Below are positions 34,903-47,745 of a stretch of DNA of 64,000 nucleotides, piece after piece. The stretch's first letter is position 1, and each line of letters opens with the position of its first letter. The notes beneath the pieces are model-generated. The model worked only from the letters and a program-made list of their open reading frames with translations. It made no database searches and was not told the DNA's origin. This DNA comes from Lumbricus rubellus (lineage: Eukaryota > Annelida > Clitellata > Crassiclitellata > Lumbricidae), in the NCBI GenBank assembly GCA_945859605.1, contig OX243818.1, positions 33,276,507 through 33,340,506 of the forward strand. Reading direction: 5' to 3'. Made by a program: the position numbers and the translations under genes.

Positions 34903-35256
34903 CACATAAACTCAAAAGAATTTCCTATAATTAAATTATGCATATGAGATTTTAATTCCTGCAATTTCTGAATGCCTGACGTATTTTGCAATTACATACT
35001 CAACTGTTGTCAGCTGTCAATGACTTTGTCCACTGGGAAACAAAGGTGCTATATAAATCTCAGCTTACACAACATTACAATCTTACATTAAGAAATATTG
35101 CCATACTGAAAATGACAAGAAAAATCAGATAATCATGAAAAAACCGAATCACAGTTCAATGTTACAACGAAGAAAATATCAAACAGATCAAATATCTGTT
35201 GCAAATATCGTAATTCACAGCCGAGTCACAAGTCACGGACGATGACTTAAGTCGAC
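34903..35256. other. GCAT 3' flank
   Basis: AT-rich sequence downstream of the GCAT stop. It should contain the 3' UTR; nothing else is seen. Confidence 0.5.
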
Positions 35257-38200
35257 TCATTCGATGACTTTGAGTTGTCGACCGATGGCAATGAAAGCGT
35301 CAACTGCACGTTTGACATCCTGAAGGGAGTGACCAGCGGACAACTGGACGCGAATACGAGCCTTGCCTGCATGAAACAGAAGAAGAAACAAGTTAAACAT
35401 AATTATGGCACAATCAACTTATTAATCACTTTCATACTCATGAAGACAATGTTTTATATTTAACAATATGTCACTATGTCGCAGATGGGTGGGAGTTGAA
35501 GAGACGGTCGAATGGGAACAGACTTATGTGCAAAGATTGGAAGTACGCAGGTTCGATACACACTTGCCCCATAAGCTTGACTCACCCTTCAAACACTTAA
35601 CCTTTTGATGCCGAGAGTGTAGTAAAATATATGAGAAATCCTATACCCTCCGGCATTAAAGGGTTAAGGTGCCACTGTAAAAGAAGCAGTATAGGAGACA
35701 GATGGATGAGACAGATGGATGCCCTGCAGGCTGCCATACAGTTAAATTCAACGATGACGATAACAGGAACCTACCTTTCGGTACAACTGGATAGCTGAAT
35801 CCAATCACAAAGATACCTTCCTCTACAACGACAATAATCATCATCATCATTATCATCATCAGACCAATTAAATAACTGTACAAGCATCAATCGATTGATT
35901 AACTGATCGGAGATTTCTATGTATGCAATGTTGCATCTGTACTTACTTACTTATTTGTATGTATGCATCTGTACTTACTTATTTATTTATTTGTAAGTAT
36001 GTATCTGGCTACTTGAAGAGCGCCTTTCAAGTACCTCACACAGTATGCAATCTAACACATCTAAAAAGGTGTGGCGTTAAGAACTTAAGATGGCTTTAAA
36101 ATGTTTCTTCTCTTGTTGGTAACAAAATATTCCATAATAATACGTTGTACAGTTACAACGAAGATGACAGAATGCACAAGCGCAACCATGTCTGGTAGCG
36201 TAGGATCACAAGTTCCATCACATAGGTATTACAGAACACAACAATCATCGACTAGCCTTGGATAGAAGCAGGAAAGCAATCACAAAGACCAACACTCTTA
36301 GCTGTGGTCCAGTGACGCACCAACCATCGAAGTTCTTCCCATGAGGAGGAACCTGAAGATAATCTTTACCTTGACCATTAAAGAGGTTGAATATCTTGCA
36401 TACAGATCAAAACATGTGAATAATTTGGCTGGTTAGCAACAAAGTCAGGGATCAGGATGCATAGTAGTTATGCACAAGAAAAAGAATTTAAAATTCAGTG
36501 CATCTTTACATGGGTTGATCATTGTTTCATCTGAAGAAAACTTTAGACATCTTACCTAGCATACCATCAGCAAAGGCAGATGCGAGTTTTGCTTCACCAA
36601 GCAACACCGGACAAATAGGATGATCGGGGTCGCCCTGGTAAAATAAAACAAAAATCACATGGATAACCACAATCAACAAAAGCAAACCCACTGAACTGTT
36701 GACATAGATATTGATATAGATATTGACATAGATGTTGCACTGAACTATTTATTATAAGGCAAATTGATTGTGCAACTAAACACTGAGCAATCAACATAAA
36801 ACTAGAGCAAACACTGAAACCAGAAAGTTAAAAAAATTAGACATAAAATTAAAAAATATGAAAGAAAACTTTAAATGAACCTAAGAATTCTATGCAGAGT
36901 GACATTATCGTACTTAAAGAATTTAAATTAAAAGCTCAAGTGAAGTTAAAGTCCAAATACAAACCGAACCAAACACAATTTAATCCAAATACAAACCGAA
37001 CCAAACACAATTTAATCCAAATACAAACCGAACCAAACACAATTTAATCTAAAAGCAAAACCGAACCAGAACATTGAAACCAGCTTCTGTCATTCGAGTC
37101 CTAAAGAGTTTAGTATTCGCTGCGAGTTTTTCCACCAATTCCGATGTGTCGAAAACCAGATCAAAAGCCTGAAACATTAAAACACGTCTTCGTTTAATTA
37201 AGAAAATATAATAAAACTGTTTATCGCAAATATAATCAGTGAAACTACTTCCTTCCTCATTCGTATTTGAAGAAATGAAACATTAAAAATATTGCCTGCC
37301 CATTCTGTACAAAAATGTAGCCAACATATTACAAAGAGCCCCTACCTTTGAAGATCCAGCAACAACAGGCGGAGGCAGTGAGTTGGAAAAGAGGTAAGGT
37401 CGCGACTTGTTCCTAAGTAGGTCAATCACTTGCTTTGGTCCAGTTGTGTAACCACCTATAATTATCGGTGTAAAAAGAAAGTAAGTCAGGACTGCACATA
37501 AGATACATGCAAGTAATAAAGTTGTTACAACACAATTCATAAATTGCATCAGAATACTTTAAAAGCAAAACCCACTTCGTGCACATTTGATCTTAAGGAG
37601 GATCCACACACTGTCTCAATCAAAATAAAATAGCAGTGCAGATGTTGCTAATTGAGAGTCAAGATTGCGCCGTACTTCAGAATCACTTTCCTCAATTATA
37701 GACTTCATGTAATTTCCAGATTCCATCTCAAGAATATCATTTCAATTACTGCATATGGACCATCCATAGATCCGATTGGCTGTCATGATACCATAGAATA
37801 GTGTAGAAGTTTAGATGCCATACGCTAGTTGATTTAACCAAACCAGGTGTAATTAAAAGATTAATCCTATAAAATTAATTTTAATGTAATTTAGTGTGAC
37901 ATGAAATTTATATAGAACATTTCGACAGCCTGGTGCTGCAGACACATTCAATCTGTTTGCTCTTCAGATACAAAATTACTTCATCAACTCTATCTGACAT
38001 ACTTCTCTCAAGAGCCTTTCACTTGCAACTAAACCTCATCAGACTGTCATAATGGCTAAAAACGTCAAGCTGTCAATCAAACCTGAGGCTCCTCCCATTG
38101 CCTTTCCCAGCGTTGAGTTGATGACCAGTGGCCGACCAGATGTGCCTGTATACTCTTCTGTACCTCTGAAATTTAATTCAATCAAATTTAAAGTTAAAGA

Positions 38201-41200
38201 AGTAAAATTCTTGCTTCTGCCACAGACATTAATTAACTATACTCACGCTTTCTCAGGCATCTAGACACATTGGGGTGCTTGATAGTGTAGTGGTTTAGCA
38301 TACTGAACTGTCAGTGAAGAGGTCAGGGTTCAGGTCCCTGCCAGGGCAGAAATTTCTCTGCTCCACTAGCACCCCGTAGCTAATACAGCTATGAGTATGG
38401 AGACACTGTCGGTGGGAAGATGAGACAGCGAGGGAGAGGACTGGCCACCAGCCATCCTCATATGCTGAGGTCAAGAAAATCAAGTCACTAACATACGTTA
38501 TACTCATGACTGCCACATGAGTAGATGAAGGGCCTTCTCTTCTCTAGATATATATATGCATTCAGTGAACACATCTTTCAGCAGTCAATGTGACATTGAG
38601 AATTTAAAGGAGAGTGCCAAAATGCAGCAACGCCGTGCTTCGTGTTTTCTCACAATCCTTTTAACCAATTCAAAATCAGTAGTCAACTACAATTCTCAAA
38701 CTCGCTTTCGACCTCACGAATAAAGTCATTTGCTGCCACAATAATCAGATGCTGGCTCCACCCTCCAACATCAGATGCTCCCTGAAATTCAGATGCTGGC
38801 TCCACCCTCCAATGTCGATGCTCCCCTGAAATTCAGATGCTGGCCTCACCTCTTAAACTCAGATTAGCCATGTGTATCGTCTAGGCACCTTACTGGAACC
38901 ATAGAATTACTAGAATCATAAAAATTTAATATCATTAATACAATTGAATACACGGGTGGAATAAAGCACTAAGTGCCATTATTTCTTTTATACGCTTTTC
39001 GCTTGTTTCCTGTAGATTGGTCCCTTATCTATGGAAGGAAGCACTAATGATCATTAATTCCCGTAAATAGTAACGTTTCATTCGCCGTATGGCAGCACCC
39101 TATCAGTCAGACGTAAACAAAGATGGAAGCTCGCGTAGACGAAGCGAAGGAAGAATGCGGTTAGGATAATACTTGTAAAATATAGTTTCTATTCATAATT
39201 TATTTTTGAAGAGAAGTAAATTATGTCATTCTATAGAGGGGATTTAGGGCTATTTTTCATACCATTTAATTTGTCTTTTGAAGACAGGAAGTGCTCAAAA
39301 TAAATTAAAATGTGTGAAAATGTCGATTTTTGTCCGATGCAAACCGACAATGGCATAAAATTTTTCTTTGTTTCCTATTGATTGTCGATAGATATTCATG
39401 TTTTTTGTTTTGAATGTACCTAAAAAAGACTTATAACTAGTTTTTATAGTTTAATATTTGACTTTATTATATATAAACTATTCTTGTATAGGCTACATAA
39501 ATCAGAATCCAACATTTTACTTATGTGTAGGCCTAAGTACACGCTTTGTGAAATCTACGGGTGCTCATGGAAAATATTCATAACTTCGAGGTGTATTCAT
39601 ATATTTTAAACCTAAATACATCATTTTGTGCAGAAATGAATGCTGAATCCATTGGTGTATTACAAATTATGATATCTCAAACCAAACCCAAAAAAACACA
39701 CCACCCTCCCTTGGTAGTCAGTGTTACTGTTGTTATATTTTCAAATCGATTTTACTCGATATGACTTTTTTTGTACTTAGTGCTTTATTCCACCCGTGTA
39801 TTCAATTAAATGTTCCATGACCATTACATGCAACATAATCTGCTCGCTTACCTCCCTGTCTTTCCGAAGAATCCTGTTGCATGGCAGTCGTCTAGAAAGA
39901 CGAGAGCATTGTAGCGATCGGCCAAATCACAGATCGACCTAAACAACAATCAGCAAATTACTATGAAACTATTATCAACCAATTGCAAGTATTCACTAAT
40001 ATATACAAATCAACCAATCACATCACAAATCTAAATAAAACCAGCCAATCACGGACTGCAAGAATAAACTTGAATCTGTGAGATAGGTCAGGTCAAAGTT
40101 CAGACAACAAGAAATCAGGTCCAGGAAAAAGTTTTGACAACATCAGATCATCACTAGTCTGTTTATTGCTCAGCTGAGATCAGATCAATTAAGCGTGAAA
40201 GTGAAAAACAGATCAGAGACAGATTAAAGTTCAGAACATATTATAATCCGGTCAAAGCATGAACCATATCGAATCCAGATCAAATAGATCAAATCCAGAT
40301 CAAATCCACGTCAAATCTTTAGGTGTCCCTCTAATGACATCGGTCGTGTCACGCCATCAGATAAATTGTAGCATTTATTATTATTATTATTAACTATTTA
40401 TTATTATTTATTATTAATTATTATAATTATTATAAATATTACTATTATAATTATTATAATTATTATTATTAATTATTATTATTATTATTATGGTTAAGCT
40501 GGAGACCAGATCCACGACAAAGTTCACGCCAGATCAAAGTTAACCCTTTAACAATTAACTACATAAAAATTATGTTTTCCATGCATTTCAGCACAAGCTG
40601 GCTGTTAAAGGGTTGACAAGAAGACTAACTAACTTGAGTGGAGTAACATTTCCATCCATACTGAACACTCCATCGGTTGCGATCAGACGAAATCTTGCGT
40701 CCTGCGTTGATTTCAGTTGCTCTTCCAACTCTACAACACGCAACTGAAATATCTAAGCTACACGTCTATTAAGAGCCACCTATGAACGATCACGCATGAA
40801 GAAACCAGTTCACCTCAAGTAAGTTAGTACATAATGGATTAATTTCAAATAATTTCAATTACGAGCAATAATAACTATATTACTATTAACTATTAATATT
40901 GATATTAAAACGATAACACCGTAAATATTAGAAGTAATATTTTTTAGCTTGACATCATTTTAGCTTGCCTGATCATCAAAATTTAATAAGACTGTGTTCA
41001 CAACTTTCACAGAGTACACTGTTGTTTTATTCTTAAATTCATTTGCTGTTTAATTAAGAAATTTATGTATCAACAATAAATCTGTAAATTAAACAACACA
41101 ATTATAGTATAATAATGAGTAAAGAGAATTTTTTAATGAAACAGGTCTAACTGTAACATCGTTTAGTTATTCAATAATGGCTTCAATTACTTATTTCTCA

Positions 41201-44200
41201 CATTTGCTATAGCACCCCTTCAAGCTCTCTACACAGAGGCGCCCCGAACTACAGCACAGACACTGCATCAGAATTTCACACTGAAGTGCACAAGCAATTG
41301 CGAGTGAAGGACTAACTCAACGTCCCTACATGGCGGCTTGAGGTGGATTTGAACATGGAACCCTCTGGCCCCAGGGCACTGAACCCACCACTACACCACC
41401 GTGCCCCACAATAGCCAATGACCATTATATTATGACTATTCACAATGATCACAAGATTGAAGAAAACTATCATTGAATAAAGCAATAAGCAGAATTGAAT
41501 AAAGCAATAAGCAGAGAATCATTGCCTTCCATATTTCGGTGTTTATATCGATATCTCGCAGCCTTGCAGAGACGAATTCCATCGATGATTGACGCGTGGT
41601 TGAGTTCATCGGACAGCAAAGCATCCTCCGGACCAAGAAGCGCCTCAAAGAATCCAGTGTTGGCATCGAAGCAGCTGCTGTAGAGAATAGCATCGTCTCG
41701 ACTGTGGAATCGAGCGATCTTCTGCTCCAACTCTTTGTGGATATCCTACGCAACAGCAGACGTATCAAGATACTAATGATACACATATCCTACGCAACAA
41801 CAGATGTTTCAAGATACCAATGATACACATATCCTACGCAACAACAGACGTATCAAGATACTAATGATACACATATCCTACGCAACAACAGACGTACAAA
41901 GATACCAATGATACACATATCCTACGCAACAACAGACGTTTCAAGATACTAATGATACACATATCCTACGCAACAACAGATGTTTCAAGATACCAATGAT
42001 ACACATATCCTACGCAACAACAGACGTATCAAGATACTAATGATACACATATCCTACGCAACAACAGACGTATCAAGATACCAATGATACACATATCCTA
42101 CGCAACAACAGACGTATCAAGATACTAATGATACACATATCCTACGCAACAACAGACGTTTCAAGATACTAATGATACACATATCCTACGCAACAACAGA
42201 CGTATCAAGATACTAATGATACACATATCCTACGCAACAACAGACGTTTCAAGATACTAATGATACACATATCCTACGCAACAACAGACGTTTCAAGATA
42301 CTAATGATACACAGAGTGAAACCGAAATTTTACATTTAGAAACCCATATGAAAAATTTAATACGCATTTCTTAATTTCCTGCTTCGAATATTTCAAGGTC
42401 TTGCTTGTTTTGTTCCTCAGACTGCAAAAATATATCTGTGGGGTCCATGCATCTGGTCCTCTGGGCAGGGCTCAGGCTGTTCGCCATGGACTAAAAGTAG
42501 GTTGAACTCTTTTGTAACAAAAAGATCAAGACAATATAATCGACATAGACCATTAATGCATCAATCAATTTATGATTGAAGAATGAATCGGGTCAATGAT
42601 TCACGATGCAATCAATCAATCAATCAATGAATCAGTGCATCAAAGGCCAAAGGTTATAAACTGAATCACAGACACATTGAATGATCAGTATAATACTAAC
42701 CAATTCATCAAATAACCACTTTAATGGTAACAGCAGAAATACGGTAATACCTTAATTAGTGCAGCAGGTGAGAAAAGCGACGACTTACCATAGTGCCGCA
42801 GATGAATCGAACGGAACTAAGTCCAGCGCCACGACTATCAACCGCTTTCTTAGCAGCAGCCACAACATCCGGGTGACTCTAAATCAATATCATGATCATA
42901 TTCGTGTTTATTTTTAACTCAAACTGACACGCCACAGTACGATCACGCAAGTAAGTAGGTTAGTAAATTCATTAACGAGAACCACTGTAAAAATGCACAC
43001 CCCAGGTGGAAGGAACGAAAGACAACTGTTACTATGGTACTTAAAGATACCTAGTAAGGTAAGACAATTGGTTTGGTCATGGTTTAAGGAAAGTTTATTA
43101 GCATGGAACCATTCGGCTACATTTTTAATTCAAAGTTTAACGCTATGAATTAGGGCTTCAAGGGATGAGTGGGAGCAAAACACATTGGTGACAGCAGCGA
43201 AAAGTATAAAATATAATATGGAAGAGGCATTGGGAGATCATTGACGTTGATTAGAAACAATAAGAGGCCGAGAATAGACCCATGGGAATGTTCACCGTAG
43301 TTAGTTTGCTGTAGATTAGATAGAGCACAAATGCAGCAGATCAGCTTGTCCGTTTGTCCAGCTTAACTTGTCTGCTTTTTGAACTAACAGACAATATTAG
43401 CAAATCTATCGATGAGCATCAACTGACCATAAAGATTTTAAAGCCATTGATACTGAAAATCACAAGATATTGTTAGATAAGCCTGAACACTGTGAAAAAA
43501 TATTTTCACGTTTGAATTGGTGGTCTAGATACTTATCAAATAGGTTGCAACATGTTTCTATTAACCAGTCTTCCACAATTAGTCTTTTAGTGAGATGTGG
43601 ACTTCTTCAAGGTTCAATGTTGGACCATTGCTGTTTATATCATACACAAATGATTTACAGTCTGTGACAGCCTTCAAATTAATCATGCTTGCTGATGACA
43701 GGAATATTTTTGCCACTGGGCATAGTCCCATCATGTTACTTGAAACTTTGAATGATGACTTATGACTGATAAGTCACTTGTTCTGTGCAAACTTGTTATC
43801 TTTGAACTTAAATAAGACTAATTATATGATTTTTGGCAACAAGGAGATTTATGATCATGCAGATTTCAATTTGACGTGCAAATGATGAACATCTTCCTCG
43901 TGTATGTGAAACCAAATTTCTGGTCGTTCTTATTATTGAAAACCTAAAATGGAATAAACATATCATACATATGGATATGGTCACCAATAAAGTGCCCAAA
44001 GTCATGGGCATTTTATGTACGGTTGAGCATTAACTAACCTACTGATAAACTAAGTATACCATTCTTTACTAGAACCAATGACCCATGTATTACTGTTGCG
44101 CTGTTTGGTCTACTCCATTCAAAACCAGCAATTTGAATCACATTCTGAAGTTCAAGAAAGCTGCATGCCGAATTATTTCACACTCACCCTATTTAGTTCA

Positions 44201-45447
44201 CTCCAACCCATCCATCCAACTATTCAACTAATCAACTTCAATAAATTAATAAATCTGGCTTGATTACCGAGAGGCCGAGGTAGTTGTTAGCGCAGAAGTT
44301 GAGGACCTTATCCTTCCTTTTTGCCACCCCAATTGTAGCCGACTGGGGCGTCGTAATCACCCTCTCCGACTTCCAGGTTCCTGCTTGGCGGATGGCTTCC
44401 AGTTCCTTGTCAAGAAATTCGTTGAGTTTGGCTCGAGATGACGAGAAGACGACAGGAGCATCATAAATGAACGTGCTTCTGAGTGGACTCACCAGTCGCA
44501 AAAACTCTGTGGAAAGAACATTTTCTATTAGTCAAGTATTGCATAGTTTACTTATTTTAAAACTACTGGTGTGTTAACTTTATCTGCAAGCATTATCAGC
44601 TATGTGAGCTATATTATGAGCTATATCTTCATTTTATATCAATTTTGTTTATTAAAACAGGTTTAAAATATTTTTTAATCAACAGATCAACATACGAGAA
44701 TTGTCGAAAAATAACTGGGGAGACATTGATTTATGTGAAGGGTTGTGGTGTGCAATGAAATTTTTTCTATGGAAACCTCAGAAAGACTACGGGGTTGAAC
44801 CCTTCACCCCAGCAGTTCTCACCCTGCAAAAGACTAGTGTTTAAAGTTTAAATTATATTTAATTGGTGTTATTTTTATTTCTACTTTGCAAAATGATATT
44901 CAAAATTTATTTCAAAATAAAACAATTAAAAGCAAAAATAAATACATCCCCAATTTTTTTAATTAATTAGCTGAAGACTTTGGGAGATGCTTAAATTATA
45001 AAAAAGTGCCTGGATCCTATTACCTTGGCAGGCTGTTCAAGCCTAATAACTGGCAGGACGGCGTTTGGATCTAATCCTTGGTTTTTGTCACATTACATCA
45101 ATGAGAACAACTTACAAATTATTGCATGTATACCTAATAGAAAATAGCGCTCAAATGACTAAAAGCAAAATTAGTTCAGGTCAAGTTCGAACTAAACCAA
45201 ATAATTATGGACAAAAACATGCTGAAACAACAACTGAATTGAACAAAGAGCAGGAAGAGATCATTTACGCCACATGCACCCATCGTCGCCAAATGATCAT
45301 AATGGAGATGAACTGTTCATTACACTTACAATTACTAAACGATTGAGCTTACAACTATAGGCTACACAACTACACCGTGCGCAGTGCAATGTGTCACACT
45401 GTCACACCTACGACAGGTGTTAACACACGCACGCAAAGACGCTTCAT
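35257..45447 (-). CDS. GCAT: Glycine C-acetyltransferase / 2-amino-3-ketobutyrate CoA ligase, mitochondrial
   Basis: This PLP enzyme of the alpha-oxoamine synthase family converts 2-amino-3-oxobutanoate and CoA to glycine and acetyl-CoA in mitochondrial threonine breakdown. Exons on the minus strand: 45447-45408 (proposed), 44506-44268, 42878-42789, 41745-41526, 40730-40634, 39938-39852, 38165-38083, 37455-37346, 37168-37067, 36634-36556, 35822-35775, 35366-35257. Phases agree throughout and give 434 codons, close to the usual ~420. Landmarks are [48 protein letters not shown], the cofactor-binding Asp in LDDCHATGF, the Schiff-base lysine K279 in NSTLGKA, and [15 protein letters not shown]. 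Exon 4 appears to use a GC donor (GAAG|GCAATG). Exon 1 ([13 protein letters not shown], basic, transit-peptide-like) is inferred from phase and a GTGTGA donor only. The other eleven exons are secure. Confidence 0.93.
36960..37056. repeat. 32-bp tandem repeat next to GCAT exon 9 donor
   Basis: Three copies of a unit containing AATACAAACCGAACCAAACA abut the exon 9 splice donor. The unit includes the CCGAACC that forms the donor on the GCAT strand. Confidence 0.85.
38272..38545 (+). mobile_element. tRNA-derived SINE in GCAT intron 6
   Basis: The head GATAGTGTAGTGGTTTAGCA (A box) and GGTTCAGGTCCC (B box) are tRNA-like, followed by a ~200-bp unrelated body ending at a TATATATATG tract. It is a different family from the 33.4/41.2-kb SINEs and lies antisense to GCAT. 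Confidence 0.7.
38942..39807. mobile_element. MITE with 33-bp inverted termini in GCAT intron 6
   Basis: The inverted ends share AATTGAATACACGGGTGG and GAATAAAGCACTAAGT. If the termini are taken as CACGGGTGG, each is flanked by TA, as for Tc1/mariner-type MITEs; the symmetry extends seven more bases, so the exact ends are ambiguous. The interior is AT-rich with no transposase. Confidence 0.65.
40371..40492. repeat. (ATT)n-rich tract in GCAT intron 5
   Basis: Imperfect TTA/ATT microsatellite about 140 bp downstream of exon 5 on the GCAT strand. Confidence 0.85.
41200..41409 (-). mobile_element. tRNA-derived SINE, copy 2, in GCAT intron 4
   Basis: The same family as 33385-33589, diverged: the minus strand begins GGGGCACGGTGGTGTAGTGG. 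The B-box region is degraded (GGTTCCATGTTCAAATCC). Confidence 0.75.
41743..42313. repeat. 44-bp minisatellite abutting GCAT exon 4 acceptor
   Basis: About 13 copies of a 44-bp unit (TCCTACGCAACAACAGACGT then ATCAAGATAC and TAATGATACACATA) run from the exon 4 boundary into intron 3. On the GCAT strand each unit carries TTGTTGCGTAGGATAT, the same sequence as the true acceptor (GCGTAG|GATATCC). The array therefore multiplies the splice-acceptor sequence. Confidence 0.95.
43425..44240 (+). pseudogene. Decayed non-LTR (LINE) reverse transcriptase fragment
   Basis: It lies in GCAT intron 2, antisense to GCAT. Successive frames encode [27 protein letters not shown], a degraded LADD catalytic box (MLADDRNIF), [22 protein letters not shown] and [13 protein letters not shown]. 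These blocks have the order of a LINE reverse transcriptase and its C-terminal extension. Frameshifts and stops separate them. It is an old, 5'-truncated copy. Confidence 0.8.
44690..44830. repeat. Dispersed repeat fragment related to 13060-13230
   Basis: It shares AAATAACTGGGG, GGTTGTGG and AGAAAGACTA in the same order with the segment at 13.1 kb. It is probably two copies of a low-copy repeat. Confidence 0.4.
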
Positions 45448-46023
45448 GTCAAGCTGTATGCGCAATAAACTTCCAAATATTCCACGAGCTTAAATACTTC
45501 AGCAATTTAAAATAAACAAAATTAATCCTCGTGGATTCAACTCACTCGACGTCTTCATCGTTGAGTGAGTTTATTTGAATAAAAACAGGTTCAATAACAA
45601 TAAACGAAAATAACGACGCCACTTTATCTGGGTAAGTTCATACGGTGAAGGTCGCTTATAGACCATCGATCTCTTAATATAAGACTAGACAGCGCTTCCT
45701 ATTTTGAGCTGCCCAGTTACGTTGAGGCAGCGGAGAAAAGAGCAGGAAACAAGAGCACAAGGAAGATTTTATATGCTTGCTATTATAGAAGAGATAGATG
45801 TGTCTATGCGCTTGCGAAAATGTAAGACAACTGCGAATCTTTTTTCGGTAGAATGGGTAGATGGTGCCGTTGATTATTGGAAAAGAGGGGGGTGGGGTTC
45901 TACAGCTCTGAAATTCCTTTTTATATAAAAGCCTCTTTTGGAATATGTTATTTTTCAGTTTAGAGCGAATGACAGCCTTGTTAAGAGAGTCGCTGGACTC
46001 TATAGTAAAATTATGTAGCCGCA
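45448..46023. other. Putative GCAT 5' region between gene and retrotransposon
   Basis: About 580 bp separate the proposed GCAT start from the outer LTR element. This would be the native promoter and 5' UTR. No clear core promoter motif is seen. Confidence 0.4.
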
Positions 46024-46027
46024 CTAG

Positions 46028-47732
46028 TGTCGCGACCCCCATTTTCGGAAACTGCCAGGTGTTTCCAAACGAGGTGCCACGCTGTTGGAGCGGCGTCCGT
46101 GAATTGAGGGGAACCGAAGATAAGGCGAAATAAGCAGGGTCAGCAGTTTCTACGGTATGCGCCAGGGCAGAGTCAACTCCTGATTGGCCGTAAGGGAGGG
46201 TAGCTTCCACCACTTCCGGCCGGGGTTGTCTTACACAGGTACCAAGGATAGCTCGAGTGGAAGGGACATACAGCTCAGCGGCTCTCGGTCTGAGAGCAAC
46301 GACTTCATTTGCATAAAGGTCGTCAGGGTTCGAATCCGCTCCAACAGGTTTTTGGATCCCCCTTTCCTTTAGTGGTGTTACCACTTCCCTTGGCCGTTCC
46401 GAAACTACCTCACCTTCCTTCGAAGAAGGGATAAACTGACCCGGGCGTTCATGCAATTGACTTATCTCGTTATTTAGGTGCTCTATTTGAGAATCATGGC
46501 GCTCCATAAATTCTGCTAGTGTGCCTGTGAAGGACTGTAGAAGTTCAACGACTCCTGTTTTACTCATCCCCTCGGGGTCATTATCATCCGGGGTTTCTCC
46601 TTCCTCATTCTCTTCCCTATTCTCCTCCACCTCGTCTTCATAAGATACCTCGGACATTTCAGGGTTATCTTAAGTCAAAGTTATTCAATACTCGTTTAGA
46701 TTATTTAATTAAGCAAACGTATCTTAACTGCAGTTGACAAACTTTGTCAATGTTTAACAATAGTTGAAATTAAAAGCAACGTTCTCGAACGCTGTACAAT
46801 ATTCACTATTCAGAGTCTGTTCCGTAAGATTCAACTACACGACTTAATTATTACACGTTTCTAATACATGCTCTAACTTTACTCTGCTTATTTAAGTTCA
46901 ACACTTTAGGCTTATGAAGGTTAAATCTTATATCAGTTTTACAGGCGCGTTTCTCTTCTGGAAGAATTGTTCGTTAATTATCTATTCAATTTATACTCAA
47001 TCAATTATCTAATTAATTATTGCACACGATCCATTCGTTGCTAATTATCTATCAACACTGCACACAGGCAAAGTATTATTCACAGATTACACTTATTCAA
47101 TTTTCTCGGTTAAGGAATCAGATAAAAACCACAGTGATACTTCTCTACCCCTCCAGTAATTGTTATCGCAGCGATCGGCAATGACGACAATGGCGGTCAC
47201 AAGGAATCGTCTACCAGAGAATTTACCACGGAAGAATTTCGGTTCTATTTCGTCGACAATTTAGCGTAAAAACTTCCTCCAGACTCTACGGTCTTAACCA
47301 GAAGTATCTTCAATATCTCGTTCGTCCGTTGAATTATTAAACGAATTATTTCAATGAAATTTCTGTCAGAATTCTTCTTATTTTTATCAACAATTTCGTC
47401 GGCACGAGCACGGAGATGTTGCACCCTCGAAACCTTTCCTCCGTCTGCCGATCTAGCTGTTTCCAGCCAACCAGAGACGACGTCACGTGACTCGGGAGAG
47501 TCCCGTGACCGAGGAGGTCCAATCAAAACGGTTGCGTTGCCGCCGATCTAAAAATAGAGTGTCGCAATGCAATATTCTCCGCTAAAAAGGATTACTGCTC
47601 CGGCGGTCAGTTCCAAAAAGGGGTTAAACTCCGAGGACCGCTCGCAAATTTAGCAAGGCCGCGAATCTAGGCCGCAAATCGTTTTAGGCCGCAAATTTAT
47701 AATTAACGATCGCAATTTCCACGATCGTTACA
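46028..47732 (-). repeat. Outer element 3' LTR
   Basis: 1,705 bp, aligned without gaps to 61363-63067. It contains the ORF start at 46657, as in the 5' copy; here the frame runs out of the LTR into host DNA and stops at 45674. It lies in the same orientation as GCAT, whose proposed start is 581 bp downstream. Confidence 0.97.
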
Positions 47733-47745
47733 CTTCCCCCCACTT
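47733..47745 (-). other. Outer element polypurine tract
   Basis: AAGTGGGGGGAAG on the element strand directly precedes the 3' LTR, the standard plus-strand primer position. Confidence 0.85.

Noticed and set aside
41743..42313. Regularly spaced repeats resembling a CRISPR array
   Set aside because: The 44-bp units are head-to-tail without unique spacers and the genome is eukaryotic; this is a minisatellite.
45674..46657. 327-codon minus-strand frame as an independent gene
   Set aside because: The first ~210 codons are the outer element 3' LTR; the rest is chance read-through into host DNA beyond the target duplication at 46024-46027.
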